From positions 4,219,501 to 4,283,500 of the forward strand of contig NZ_CP046509.1 of NCBI RefSeq assembly GCF_009738185.1: 64,000 nt of DNA, in the 5' to 3' direction. The notes below the pieces were generated by a model. It saw only the letters and a program-made list of their open reading frames with translations. It was not told the origin of the DNA and did no database searches. Positions 53,430 to 62,000 of this stretch are shown here, piece by piece. Position 1 is the stretch's first letter; every line of letters starts with the position of its first letter. The translations under genes and the position numbers were made by a program. Source of the stretch: Erwinia sorbitola. GTDB lineage: Bacteria; Pseudomonadota; Gammaproteobacteria; Enterobacterales; Enterobacteriaceae.

Positions 53430-56018
53430 TTAAGAACGTTTCCTATCACGTTGAAGTTCTTCTAAAAATTTTGACACCAATTCAAGGTCTTGGGTTATCT
53501 CATCAATTGTCGGATATGGGTCACCAATCTCTGAAGCACTGTCATGTCCAGTGAAATATGTACTGCACTTCGTCATGCTAATTTCAACACGATCAATGTC
53601 ATTTTGGGACAAATCAAGTAGGCGTGATAAACGCTGTGTAGCAACTCCTCTTTCAAATCTTGTTACTACTTTGTTGAGCAATTTTTCTTCTACAAGCCTT
53701 TCCCAGCATTCACGTAAGAGACCATAAAATGAACGTGATGCAAGTCTAAACTCTGCTACAGTCCCTTCCTTATCTATCCGTCTTAGCTTTTGAACTTCCG
53801 AGCGAAGATAGCTTATGCGCCTTCCTGTTGTTAAAGCTTCCCATGGTGGTGAATCTCTAACAATACCGGCATAACTGCGCGATCTATCTAAAGCAATTCC
53901 ATCGTGCAGTGCATTCGTTGATTCGGCCGCTTCGAGCAATAGTTTATAAAAAACGATATTATGGGTGAAGATAATAACTTGTCTCTCCACTGATTCTTTA
54001 ACTAATCGCAAAGCAACGCGACGACTCCATTCATGGCTCAAAGAATTTACTGGATCATCAAATATTACAGCTGATTTTCTTTTATCAGCCTTCATCTCAG
54101 CAAGAAAACTTGCTATTGCTATACAACGTTGTTCTCCTTCACTAGCAACCTTGGCTACAATTGGTTCATTTGCTTCAGCAATAACTAATTTAAATTGCTG
54201 TTGTCCTGTACGATTACGTGAATCAACATTTACGGTGAAACGATTAAAACCAAATGCATTAAGCTCATGATTAAATGCTTGAATTAGTGGTTGAACAATT
54301 CCAGTTCTGTAAAGCTGGGAAGCCAGATTTGATATTTGCCGAGTTCCGCAGTCAGAAATCACCTTTTCCCATTTTTTAATTATCTTATAACGTTGAATAT
54401 TACTTCTTATAGATTTATTGTTTTCCAGGGCATACTTTTTATCTTCGATAAGTTGTAGTTCTGATTCATTTTTTGATATTAGTGACAGGAGATCATCGTC
54501 TGTTTGCAATGATTCGATTTGTGTCGTTATATTGTTAATTATGGAGTCAATGAACGAGATGCAACTTGTGTCAATAGTGTTATCGTTATTCCACCCTGTG
54601 AAATCCGTAGAGCACAATAATTCTTTCCGCTGTTGTAGATCTGAAAATAATTTTTTAATTGAGTCGCTAATACCGACCTGAAATGATTCAAGCAACGTTA
54701 AAGCAGCTTGATAAGGAACTAAGTTAATATTGTATGATTTTATTTTTTGAATGGCGTTAGAATATAATAATTGTGCATCTTTAGCATCGCTGGACGTTTT
54801 ATCAGTAAGATATCTATTCAATGATGCTTGATTATGTTCACTCTCAACCCCTACTTTTTGCAGGCACAGAGGGCAAATATCCCCATTTTTTAATGGGAAC
54901 GATTGTGTTTTCGCATCATGCGCAATGAATTCCTTTGCAGCTAACCAAAGAGTTTGCCAAGTCAACCCAGCTACGTTTTCTAAAGGTAGCCCTTGTAGGG
55001 TTGCTTGTCGTAATTCTTCTGCCGTAATTTGCTTGAGATTTCTATCTATGAATAATCCTTGAATGTATGTTATTGCATTATCATCTAGCAACTTTAATGT
55101 TCTTTCACAAAAATCCTTCAAAGGATTAATGACACTCTTATTATGATTGAGAGTTTTTTTTGTTTGCTCTGCTGTCTGTAATTTAAGTTGTGCAATCGAC
55201 TGTCTTAATGGTTCAATTCTGAATAACTCCGCAGGCGATGCTACATGTTCTCTCAGCTCCGACTCCATTGTTTCAGAGCTTATGTTGTTAATAAATTTAG
55301 CTGTTAGACTTTGAGATTTGCGTTCAGTGAGAGTGATTAATCCATTTCCTGGCATTATATCTTCTTCAGCAATCGCTTTAACTTTATTTATAGCATTTAT
55401 TAATTCTGAAAGTAGATTAAGCCCCGCAGGTTTAAATCCAAGGCTATCTTCTTTATTTACATAATGATGTGCAGATGAACTATCGAAAACACGTATTGAT
55501 TTTAGAAGATCATTACTTTGAAATTTTTTATCCCATGAGAAATCTCTAACACCGCTATCACAATTAACCGAGATTTTCGCTTGAGGGGGAGGATTTGTTA
55601 TTGAAAAAACATTACCGATGATTTCAGGACTATCACCTCTTGTTAAACATGCGTTTTTCAAAATTGATGCGTAACTTGATTTACCAGCACCATTATCACC
55701 ATAAACAATAAATAAGCCACTTTGTGGGAATTTTAATGTCTGATTTTCTGCTAATGCAGCAATCCCCTTTACACTCGAAAGAGAATTTAGCGAAACTTCA
55801 TGTTGTTCAGATTTATATCCAGAGAAATCAATATTAGAAGAATAGTATGAATAATTAATATCATGATCTTCTAAGCCATTTTCCATTCTTGCCACATGAA
55901 GTATTTCATCGAGGCAGTTTTGATTTAATTCACCATGCCTAAGAGCCAGTCGAACTGAGTGTCTCCACCAAACAGGTTTGTTCTGAATCCACTGAGCAAT
56001 CTCCTCAATAGGTGCCAT
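53430..56018 (-). CDS. AAA/ABC-type ATPase with CxxC hook, RloC/PrrC-like (putative defence)
   Basis: An 862-residue SMC/Rad50-like ATPase. Residues 1-60 form a small N-terminal helical domain. Walker A is GDNGAGKSSY near 108; the two ATPase halves are separated by long helical segments with a CPLCL pair (CxxC) near 385, a hook-like site seen in Rad50 and RloC. ABC signature SEGEQR near 650, Walker B SAVIFDDPVNSLSHEW near 680 and H-loop FTHN near 708 complete the site. The C-terminal 150 residues are helical with LRECWERLVEEKLL and a terminal YFTGHD. Such a tail after an intact ABC ATPase fits the anticodon-nuclease or HEPN-like tails of defence ATPases, but I cannot assign the nuclease. The gene is very AT-rich against its surroundings and lies inside a transposon. 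Confidence 0.8.
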   Translation of the reverse strand: MAPIEEIAQWIQNKPVWWRHSVRLALRHGELNQNCLDEILHVARMENGLEDHDINYSYYSSNIDFSGYKSEQHEVSLNSLSSVKGIAALAENQTLKFPQSGLFIVYGDNGAGKSSYASILKNACLTRGDSPEIIGNVFSITNPPPQAKISVNCDSGVRDFSWDKKFQSNDLLKSIRVFDSSSAHHYVNKEDSLGFKPAGLNLLSELINAINKVKAIAEEDIMPGNGLITLTERKSQSLTAKFINNISSETMESELREHVASPAELFRIEPLRQSIAQLKLQTAEQTKKTLNHNKSVINPLKDFCERTLKLLDDNAITYIQGLFIDRNLKQITAEELRQATLQGLPLENVAGLTWQTLWLAAKEFIAHDAKTQSFPLKNGDICPLCLQKVGVESEHNQASLNRYLTDKTSSDAKDAQLLYSNAIQKIKSYNINLVPYQAALTLLESFQVGISDSIKKLFSDLQQRKELLCSTDFTGWNNDNTIDTSCISFIDSIINNITTQIESLQTDDDLLSLISKNESELQLIEDKKYALENNKSIRSNIQRYKIIKKWEKVISDCGTRQISNLASQLYRTGIVQPLIQAFNHELNAFGFNRFTVNVDSRNRTGQQQFKLVIAEANEPIVAKVASEGEQRCIAIASFLAEMKADKRKSAVIFDDPVNSLSHEWSRRVALRLVKESVERQVIIFTHNIVFYKLLLEAAESTNALHDGIALDRSRSYAGIVRDSPPWEALTTGRRISYLRSEVQKLRRIDKEGTVAEFRLASRSFYGLLRECWERLVEEKLLNKVVTRFERGVATQRLSRLLDLSQNDIDRVEISMTKCSTYFTGHDSASEIGDPYPTIDEITQDLELVSKFLEELQRDRKRS

Positions 56019-56138
56019 CGTCTAGCCTCTTCATAATCATCGGTTTAGGTAGATATCATATTTGAGAGGGGCTGTATCATCAATCCAATAAGTTGAATGA
56101 ACATAGTAATGTGATCGGAGGTATCTTTTGTTTGTTAT

Positions 56139-56187
56139 GGACATTTGAACTTTGCCCCACCCCGGACATCTCTACTTAGCCTTGACA
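56139..56187 (-). repeat. Right transposon end with two transposase-binding motifs
   Basis: On the minus strand, GCTAAGTAGAGATGTCC (outer) and GCAAAGTTCAAATGTCC (inner) are 25 bases apart. They mirror the pair at the left end. Confidence 0.75.
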
Positions 56188-56422
56188 CCGGCCCGCTCGT
56201 TGAGGGCGGGCCAGGCTGTGAAGCTCTGCGGGACGGCTGCGCATAATACCCGCACATTATGTTTAATGGCCGTGCGCCGGGAACTGCCTTACAGAGGGCA
56301 TAGGCAGCAAGGCCCGGTGCGCAGCCATTTACCCCCGCGCACACTGATGCTGATGAAGGCAGATCGCCGCAGAGTCGCGGCGCTCTGCCGTCCACGGAAC
56401 CACTGCTCTCACAGGGAACCGG
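56188..56422. other. GC-rich region between transposon and toxin gene
   Basis: It begins with a hairpin GGCCCGC/GCGGGCC (56190-56213) and has no clear gene. A minus-strand frame (56395-56135) runs across the transposon end and cannot be genuine as such; the piece to the right could be a decayed phage or satellite fragment. Confidence 0.45.
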
Positions 56423-56728
56423 CTAACTTTTCTGATAACGACCCGCTATTTTTCTGGCAGTATGCAGGACACGCAGGATACTGACCACCTTCCCTTCAAC
56501 GACATAGATGATGATGAACGGGAAGCGGGGCACCACCAGTTTACGATGCCGCGCTGTTCTTCCGGCTTTTGTACCGGCCAGCGGATTCTCTTTAAGGATG
56601 CCAGTCATGCTGACGAACTTATCGTCTGTAGCGCTGGCTACCGACAGGCCAGCTTCCTGGTACAGATAACGGAAGATGGCCTCCCTGTCTGCCTGAGCCT
56701 GCCTTTCCCAGCGGATCGTTTGTGTCAC
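56423..56728 (-). CDS. RelE/ParE superfamily toxin
   Basis: A 101-residue toxin of the RelE/ParE fold. The pattern RWERQAQADREAIFRYLYQE at the N-terminus, GTKAGRTARHRKLVVPRFPFIIIYVV in the sheet (cut here as GTKAGRTARHRKL) and the C-terminal VLHTARKIA are typical. Its start overlaps the antitoxin stop by four bases (ATGA), so translation is coupled. The toxin is either an mRNA interferase (RelE) or gyrase poison (ParE); ParE-like is more likely from the C-terminus. Confidence 0.88.
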   Translation of the reverse strand: MTQTIRWERQAQADREAIFRYLYQEAGLSVASATDDKFVSMTGILKENPLAGTKAGRTARHRKLVVPRFPFIIIYVVEGKVVSILRVLHTARKIAGRYQKS

Positions 56729-57009
56729 AACCTGCCCCGCGCTGCCTGCGCTTTCAGTTCGTCCATTCGACTGCTCATCTCATCATCACTGATGAAGCTG
56801 GCTTCACCAGCATCATAGCGACTGAACGCCGCTGTTATCTGCTGTTCGAGCCAGGCATCATGTTGACCGTCCTGATACTGTCGCTCCTCTGCAGCAAGCT
56901 CTTCAGCCCGCTGACGCATGATTTCCGTCAGGCTGGTCTTCTGCCGCTCTGCCGCCTGCATCGCCAGACGCTTGGTTTCATCATCTATCCTGAAGTGGAT
57001 TGTGCTCAT
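56725..57009 (-). CDS. RelB/DinJ-type antitoxin
   Basis: A 94-residue antitoxin. The N-terminal MSTIHFRIDDETKRLAMQAA is a ribbon-helix-helix DNA-binding start, followed by an acidic helical toxin-binding tail ending AQAARGRL. The ATG at 57007-57009 has AAAGAG upstream; a longer frame upstream runs through a 12-bp tandem repeat and into the cdiA fragment. The pair would repress its own promoter, likely near the tandem repeat. Confidence 0.85.
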   Translation of the reverse strand: MSTIHFRIDDETKRLAMQAAERQKTSLTEIMRQRAEELAAEERQYQDGQHDAWLEQQITAAFSRYDAGEASFISDDEMSSRMDELKAQAARGRL

Positions 57010-57023
57010 TTTGCATGCTCTTT

Positions 57024-57055
57024 GTGGTGTCGACTGTGGTGTCGACTGTGGTGTC
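57024..57055. repeat. 12-bp tandem repeat upstream of the antitoxin gene
   Basis: GTGGTGTCGACT occurs twice and is followed by GTGGTGTC, 2.7 units, 15 to 46 bases upstream of the antitoxin start. It may be an operator array for the antitoxin or a slippage site. Confidence 0.75.
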
Positions 57056-57149
57056 ATTATGACTTTTATTTTCACCGCTGTCAGCGGAACATTCCGCCGG
57101 ATGTGTACTCGTATGGACCGCCTGCAACGCACGGATACTCACCTGCGTG

Positions 57150-57464
57150 CTGCCGCCGCTCACCCCCGACGCTATCCCTGCGGCCAGCGTGGCCAGCGCG
57201 CTCAGGTTTTCCTTCTGCCCTGACGTCAGCCTGCTGCTGTCCGCCGTTCCGTACAGCGCCAGCGCTATGGCCGGGGCCGCAAGCTCTCCCGTCACGCCGC
57301 CCGCTGCACCCGCCGCCGCACTTCCTCCGCTCAGTTCCGCCACCACGCCACCCAGCAGCGCATGCCCCAGCGCGTTGCTCGCCTTCTCCTGTGTGCTCTG
57401 CTCTCCGTACGGCTTGTTCTGCGTCGTCAGGCTCTTCACCACGCCCGCAAGATACGGCGCCGCA
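57150..57464. repeat. 315-bp direct repeat, orphan copy
   Basis: Nearly identical (about four mismatches) to 59847-60161 inside cdiA, in the same orientation and the same length. Both borders are sharp: sequence before CTGCCGCC and after GGCGCCGCA differs. Confidence 0.9.
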
Positions 57465-57686
57465 TCGTACCCGACAGCGCCAGGGTGAACCAGCTCACCA
57501 CCCGACAGCTAGAGCCGGAAGTGATAACCACGCTGAAGCAGCTCTGTAAGAAGCTCTCCGACCGTAAACAGCGGGAGATAGCGGCGTTTATTGAACTGGT
57601 TACCACGCCGCAGAAGCGGCCCCGGAAGATACCGGAAGGGAAGGTGGAGTGGCGGCTTGTTTGAGGTAACTGGCCGGTTATAAAGT

Positions 57687-57712
57687 AAAACCCCAGCCAC
57701 TGAAGGCTGGGG
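57687..57712 (-). terminator. Terminator of the orphan immunity gene
   Basis: On the minus strand CCCCAGCC/GGCTGGGG (8-bp stem, six-base loop) is followed by TTTTAC. It lies just beyond the stop of the gene at 57722. The stretch 57465-57690 has no assigned gene; a plus-strand frame ending at 57664 is unrecognised. Confidence 0.75.
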
Positions 57713-57721
57713 CTTGTCAAC

Positions 57722-58006
57722 TTACTGGTTTGTTTTTTTACTGTGCTTATGCTCTTGTAACCGGGCTTTTATCCAGATACCAATTCCCGACAACATCCCA
57801 GCAGAAGTACCTACTTTTACAGAATACAAAATATCCTTTTTCCAATCGAAAGTTAAAATATCAGTTTTGAAAAACGCTATTGCCCTGCCAAGAAGACAGC
57901 CTGTCATTGTTATTAAAAAAACAGAAATAATACATAGTATTACCAGCGCAAGCAGAGTGTTTAAATTAACATTTCGATTATTTTTTAGTTGATTTATCAG
58001 CTTCAT
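57722..58006 (-). CDS. Small membrane protein, immunity candidate of the orphan toxin module
   Basis: A 94-residue protein with two hydrophobic segments (about residues 15-45 and 60-80) and a basic His/Lys-rich C-terminus. Its start overlaps the end of the Gly-rich module at 57978 by 29 bases. Membrane-spanning immunity proteins usually partner pore-forming or membrane-active CdiA C-termini, which fits the neighbour. I do not recognise a named family. Confidence 0.7.
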   Translation of the reverse strand: MKLINQLKNNRNVNLNTLLALVILCIISVFLITMTGCLLGRAIAFFKTDILTFDWKKDILYSVKVGTSAGMLSGIGIWIKARLQEHKHSKKTNQ

Positions 58007-58586
58007 CGAGTGTTCCTTTTACTGTATTACCAACGGCTTCACTGGCAACTGATCCTCCAATATTGCTGATAATATCTGCCGTTCCTTCTTTTACAGAAGT
58101 TCCTAAAGTTCCGGATATAACCTTGCCTGTACCGCTACCAAGCACGGATCCCAACCCGGTACTAATAACAGAGTTCGTCGGATCTTCACCTTTAATACCA
58201 CTTCCAATCGCAGCACCACCCATATTTATTCCAGCTGATGTACCGATACCTTTACCCGTAGTAACTGCTGCTGTCACGCCAGCCATAATCGCATCCACGT
58301 AGCTGAATGGATCATTTCCGCTGAGCTGGGCAACAGAGTTAACCCCCATACCGATTGCCGCATTCAGCGCCATTCCCTCTTTTATCGTGGTGCCAAGCAC
58401 ACTGCTCCCAAACATCAGCGGCGCATCACCAATACTGGCGTTCGATTTATGATAACCCCAGGTATTCATAATGGTCTGCGCTTTAGCCATAGCCTCAGAG
58501 TCAGGATTTCGTTTTATATAATCCTGCCCCGATAGCAGACCTTTAACCAGCTCCTGCGACACGGCCGGGCCATATTCCTTCTCCAT
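57978..58586 (-). CDS. Orphan CdiA C-terminal toxin module (Gly-rich, membrane-active type)
   Basis: A 202-residue fragment without its own filamentous part. The N-terminal KEYGPAVSQELVKGLLSGQD and SYVDAIMAGVTAAVTTGKG match C-terminal modules of CdiA/hemagglutinin proteins downstream of the VENN region. The second half is rich in Gly, Ala, Ser and small hydrophobic residues, like ionophore-type toxins. The frame is open only to 58598 (after a TAA), so it lacks the pre-toxin region and can become active only by recombination with cdiA. Start and any expression are uncertain. Confidence 0.7.
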   Translation of the reverse strand: MEKEYGPAVSQELVKGLLSGQDYIKRNPDSEAMAKAQTIMNTWGYHKSNASIGDAPLMFGSSVLGTTIKEGMALNAAIGMGVNSVAQLSGNDPFSYVDAIMAGVTAAVTTGKGIGTSAGINMGGAAIGSGIKGEDPTNSVISTGLGSVLGSGTGKVISGTLGTSVKEGTADIISNIGGSVASEAVGNTVKGTLDEADKSTKK

Positions 58587-58606
58587 TTCACAGGCATATT
58601 ACTGAA

Positions 58607-58629
58607 CCTCCAGCGTGGCTGGAGGTTTT
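58607..58629 (+). terminator. Hairpin with T run between cdiI and the orphan module
   Basis: CCTCCAGC and GCTGGAGG pair around GTG, followed by TTTT on the plus strand. It reads in the direction opposite to the cdi genes, which suggests the segment was carried in with the orphan module. Confidence 0.6.
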
Positions 58630-58640
58630 CTGTGCACAAA

Positions 58641-58666
58641 TAAAAACCCAGCACGATGACTGGGTA
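58641..58666 (-). terminator. Terminator of the cdiI candidate
   Basis: On the minus strand ACCCAG/CTGGGT pairs across eight bases and runs into TTTTTATTT. It lies five bases after the gene stop. Confidence 0.75.
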
Positions 58667-58670
58667 TTTA

Positions 58671-59027
58671 TTATGATGGGCCAACCCATGTTAATTTAGG
58701 TTTCAAATCGTCAGGTACTATATTAAAAAGCTTTTTTATATAAATAAGATGTTGATTGTAATTTGGTGACACATCCTCATTACATTTCTCAACGTAATAC
58801 TTTGCTTGGTTATTTAAAAACCATATATCGTGTTCTGTAAAATTCTTATCCAGGATAGATACGGTCAAATTATGAACAAGTTCAGCTTCCAGATAACAAG
58901 ATAAGTTCAAGCTTTTTTCTTTCTTTTCAAGTCGCTGTAGATTTCGTATGTAAGGTAGTGCAAGCCCTAACATTTTCACGTATATTTCATTTTTATACAT
59001 GTAGCTATCCACTTGATTAATATTCAT
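58671..59027 (-). CDS. Contact-dependent inhibition immunity protein candidate
   Basis: A 118-residue, AT-rich, soluble protein, directly after cdiA (start within nine bases of the cdiA stop; a GTG at 59039 overlapping the stop is an alternative). The position is that of cdiI, and size and lack of signal fit a cytoplasmic inhibitor of the adjacent toxin. Conserved-looking segments are ALPYIRNLQRLEKKEK and WFLNNQAKYYVEKCNED. It matches no immunity family that I recognise, as expected for cdiI genes. Confidence 0.72.
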   Translation of the reverse strand: MNINQVDSYMYKNEIYVKMLGLALPYIRNLQRLEKKEKSLNLSCYLEAELVHNLTVSILDKNFTEHDIWFLNNQAKYYVEKCNEDVSPNYNQHLIYIKKLFNIVPDDLKPKLTWVGPS

Positions 59028-59035
59028 AAAATATA

Positions 59036-62000
59036 TCACTTTCTTTTCGGCATCGAAGAGGCTCCAGCCGGAGCATTTTTAGTCTGAGTCCACGAGCCAT
59101 TTTGTATAAGTTTTTCAACATACGAAACATCTCCTGTTTTTTTATATATTTCCTGAGCTGCAACCATCCTGTGATTACCTTCAGATATATAGTAACTTCC
59201 TTTGCTATCAACATATCCAGCTATACGCCCTTCAGGTGCTGTAAATTTATAATTACCACTCACCATATCGTTTTTAAGCTGATCTACCTGCTGTGGATTC
59301 CGTAATCCAACTTGCATACTTTTTATTGCGAATGGAATGCCACCTTGAGATAAGTTGGTTAAGGTAGATCTTGCTAATTGTACTAACTCCTTTGTCACTA
59401 ACCCACCCGAAAGCAACATGGCCTGATTTTCCGGATCAGCAACCAACGTCGCAAATTTTACCCAGTCCGGCGTAGTGACATCTATCTTCGTCAGATCCTG
59501 CGAGTTCCAGTACTGAACATAGGCTTTCGCCTCATCATCACGCATGACATCCAGGCCAAAAATATCACCCATCCATTCAGGCCGTTCCGTCGCCTGAATC
59601 CCGCCTTCAGCCAGTGGTTTGTCCCATTCTTTGGCCGTTAGGGGTTTATCTTTCAGGTTACTGTCAACCTGTGCGCTTTGCTCGTCACTGATTTTTTTCC
59701 ATTTATCAATGATGGGCTGGCAGTTCTCACCGGCGCTGCGGCAGGCCTGCATTTCCTTATCAAACGTCAGCGCCTGATCTGAGTGCAGATAGTTATTCTC
59801 CACCGCATTTTTCCCTGCCTGAGCACCCGTCACCGCATCCGCCGTACTGCCGCCGCTCACCCCCGACGCTATCCCTGCGGCCAGCGTGGCCAGCACGCTC
59901 AGGTTTTCCTTCTGCCCTGACGTCAGCCTGCTGCTGTCCGCCGTTCCGTACAGCGCCAGCGCTATGGCCGGGGCCGCAAGCTCTCCCGTCACGCCGCCCG
60001 CCGCACCCGCTGCCGCACTTCCTCCGCTCAGTTCCGCCACCACGCCACCCAGCAGCGCATGCCCCAGCGCGTTGCTCGCCTTCTCCTGCGTGCTCTGCTC
60101 TCCGTACGGCTTGTTCTGCGTCGTCAGGCTCTTCACCACGCCCGCAAGATACGGCGCCGCACCCTGCGCCAGCGCCCTCCTGATGTCCCCTCCGGCCAGA
60201 CCCTGTAGCGCGCTCACCACCGCATTCACGCCCGTGCTCACGCTGCCGCCCGTCTGCGCGCCATTCCGGCTCAGGGCATCCTCATACGCCAGCTGCCACG
60301 CCTTCTCCTTCACCGCCTGCCGGCTGTCGTCCACCACCGGATCGACACGTTTCGCATCCGCAAGCTCCGCCCCCGCCCGGCCCTCATACTCCCGCTGCCG
60401 GGCTTTATCCGCCAGCGCTGCCGTCGCCTCACGCGTTGCCTTCGTCGCCTCGTGCGTGTTGTAGATGTCCAGCGCCTGCGAGGCGATATCGCTCACCAGC
60501 TGCGCCTGCTGCAGCCGTTTCTGCTCTTTCTCTTTGTTAAAGATCGGCGTGATGCTGCCGTCGTTGGCATGCGCCGTATCACGACTCAGCCCGCTCACGT
60601 CCTGCTGCTGATTCGCAGTGTCGCGCACCGTGAGGCGGCCCGCGCTCACCGCCGACTTCGTGGTGCCTTCCGCATGGCCCTCACTCCCGGAGCCGGATAC
60701 CGGCAGGGCGCTGACGTTGCTTAACAGGTTCGCACCCACCGGGCCGCCGCTGTTAAAGCCCGCGCTCTGGTGTTCGGTTTTATAGTCCGCACGGTTATGG
60801 ATATCTGACCAGCCCAGCGTCCCGGTGTCCAGCCGGTTTTTATCCGCCGCCGCCGTCGAGGATATCACCGCCCCGTCAAGCCGGGTATGCTCACCCACCC
60901 TGATATCATAGCCGCCGCTGCCTGCATACAGCCCTGTCTGCTCTTTCACCGAGTCGAAGCGACTCTTCATCCTGTCGCGGCTGACGTTCACGTTAGCCGA
61001 CCCGGTCATGGAGCCGAACGTGAAGCTGCCGCCCGCGCTGACGTTCTGCTGCTTCGCATCGTAGCTGTCGCTGTCCTGCTCCGAGGCCAGCGTCAGATGG
61101 CGGCCGACGTCGGCTGCCACCGTCTCTCCGCTCACCTGCGCGCCCCTGAGGGTGGTGTCGCGACCGCTGGTCAGGCTGACTGCGCTGCCCGCGTCCAGCG
61201 TGGTTTCGGTATGCGTCAGACCGCGGCCCGTCTCATGGCCTTTTCCGCCGTTGACGCTGGCCGATACGCTGATGCCGAAGCCGCCGGATCCCACCCCGAT
61301 CCCCACGCCCACGCTGCCTCCCCTGCTGCTGTTTTTACCGTCGGTGCTTTCCGTGTTCTGCGCGGAGAGCAGATGAATATCGCGGCCGGCGTCGAGCGAC
61401 AGGTCTTTACCCGCTTTCAGCTGGCTGCCCGCGATGCGGATATCCCCGCTGTCCGGCCCGTTTCCCCGCCCGGTGGCGGTGATGCTCAGGCTGCCGCCCG
61501 CCGTCAGGCTGCTCCCCTGCGACTGGCTGCTTCCGGTCACCGTCTCGCTCTTCGAGGACTGGCTGCCGTAAGAGAGGCTGACGCCGACGGTGTTGGTCGC
61601 CCCTTTTGCTGCGCCATCAGCGTCTTTACTCATGCCGCCGGCGGCATTTTTCGCATCCGCGGCTTCCGTCACGGCACTGTCATGATCGTAGGCCTGCACG
61701 CCCTGTGCGCCCGAGAGGATCGCCTTGGTGCCCTGCAGCGCCTGCAGCCGCCCGTCGCCCTCTTTTCTCGCCTGCTGTGCCGTGCTCACCGCCGTGTTCA
61801 CCGCGCTTCCCACCGTACCCGACAGCGCCAGGGTCAACCCGCTCTGCCTGCTTTCAACGCTCTCCTCACGCCGGCGCTTATCGTAGCCCGGGTCGATCTG
61901 CACGCTGTCACCGGCGATCGACAGGTCTCTGCCCGCCACCAGGTCGGCGCCGCCGATATGGACGCGGTTCCCCGCCGTGATGCTGACGTTACCCTGGCGG

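Larger units (their letters stand above)
51781..56187. mobile_element. ISNCY-type transposon carrying an ABC-ATPase gene as cargo
   Basis: A 4407-bp unit bounded by inverted ends. The left end TGTAACAGCAAAGTTG and the right end (minus strand) TGTCAAGGCTAAGTAG match at 17 of the first 24 positions. Each end has two copies of the motif GCwAAGTnnnnATGTCC, 24 bases apart on the left and 25 on the right, in inverted orientation. The unit contains a broken transposase gene and the AT-rich ATPase gene, head to head at a shared terminator. No target-site duplication is seen (TGATAA left, CCGGCC right). Confidence 0.75.
56981..57464 (-). pseudogene. Fragment of cdiA (pre-toxin region), duplicated
   Basis: Codons from 57464 down to about 57150 copy the region of cdiA just before the VENN motif (KSLTTQNKPYGEQSTQEKAS through AAGIASGVSGGST). 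The frame then leaves homology, runs through a Val-Asp-Thr-Thr repeat and stops at 56981, overlapping the antitoxin start. It has no start signal and no VENN motif, so it is a remnant from recombination of C-terminal modules. Confidence 0.8.

Noticed and set aside
56135..56395. Minus-strand Cys/Pro-rich frame across the right transposon end
   Set aside because: It spans the element border, so it cannot be an old conserved gene; no ribosome site.
57362..57664. Plus-strand frame ending in KKLSDRKQREIAAFIELV
   Set aside because: Its first half is antisense to the cdiA fragment; the second half may be a piece of something real but is unrecognised and has no start.
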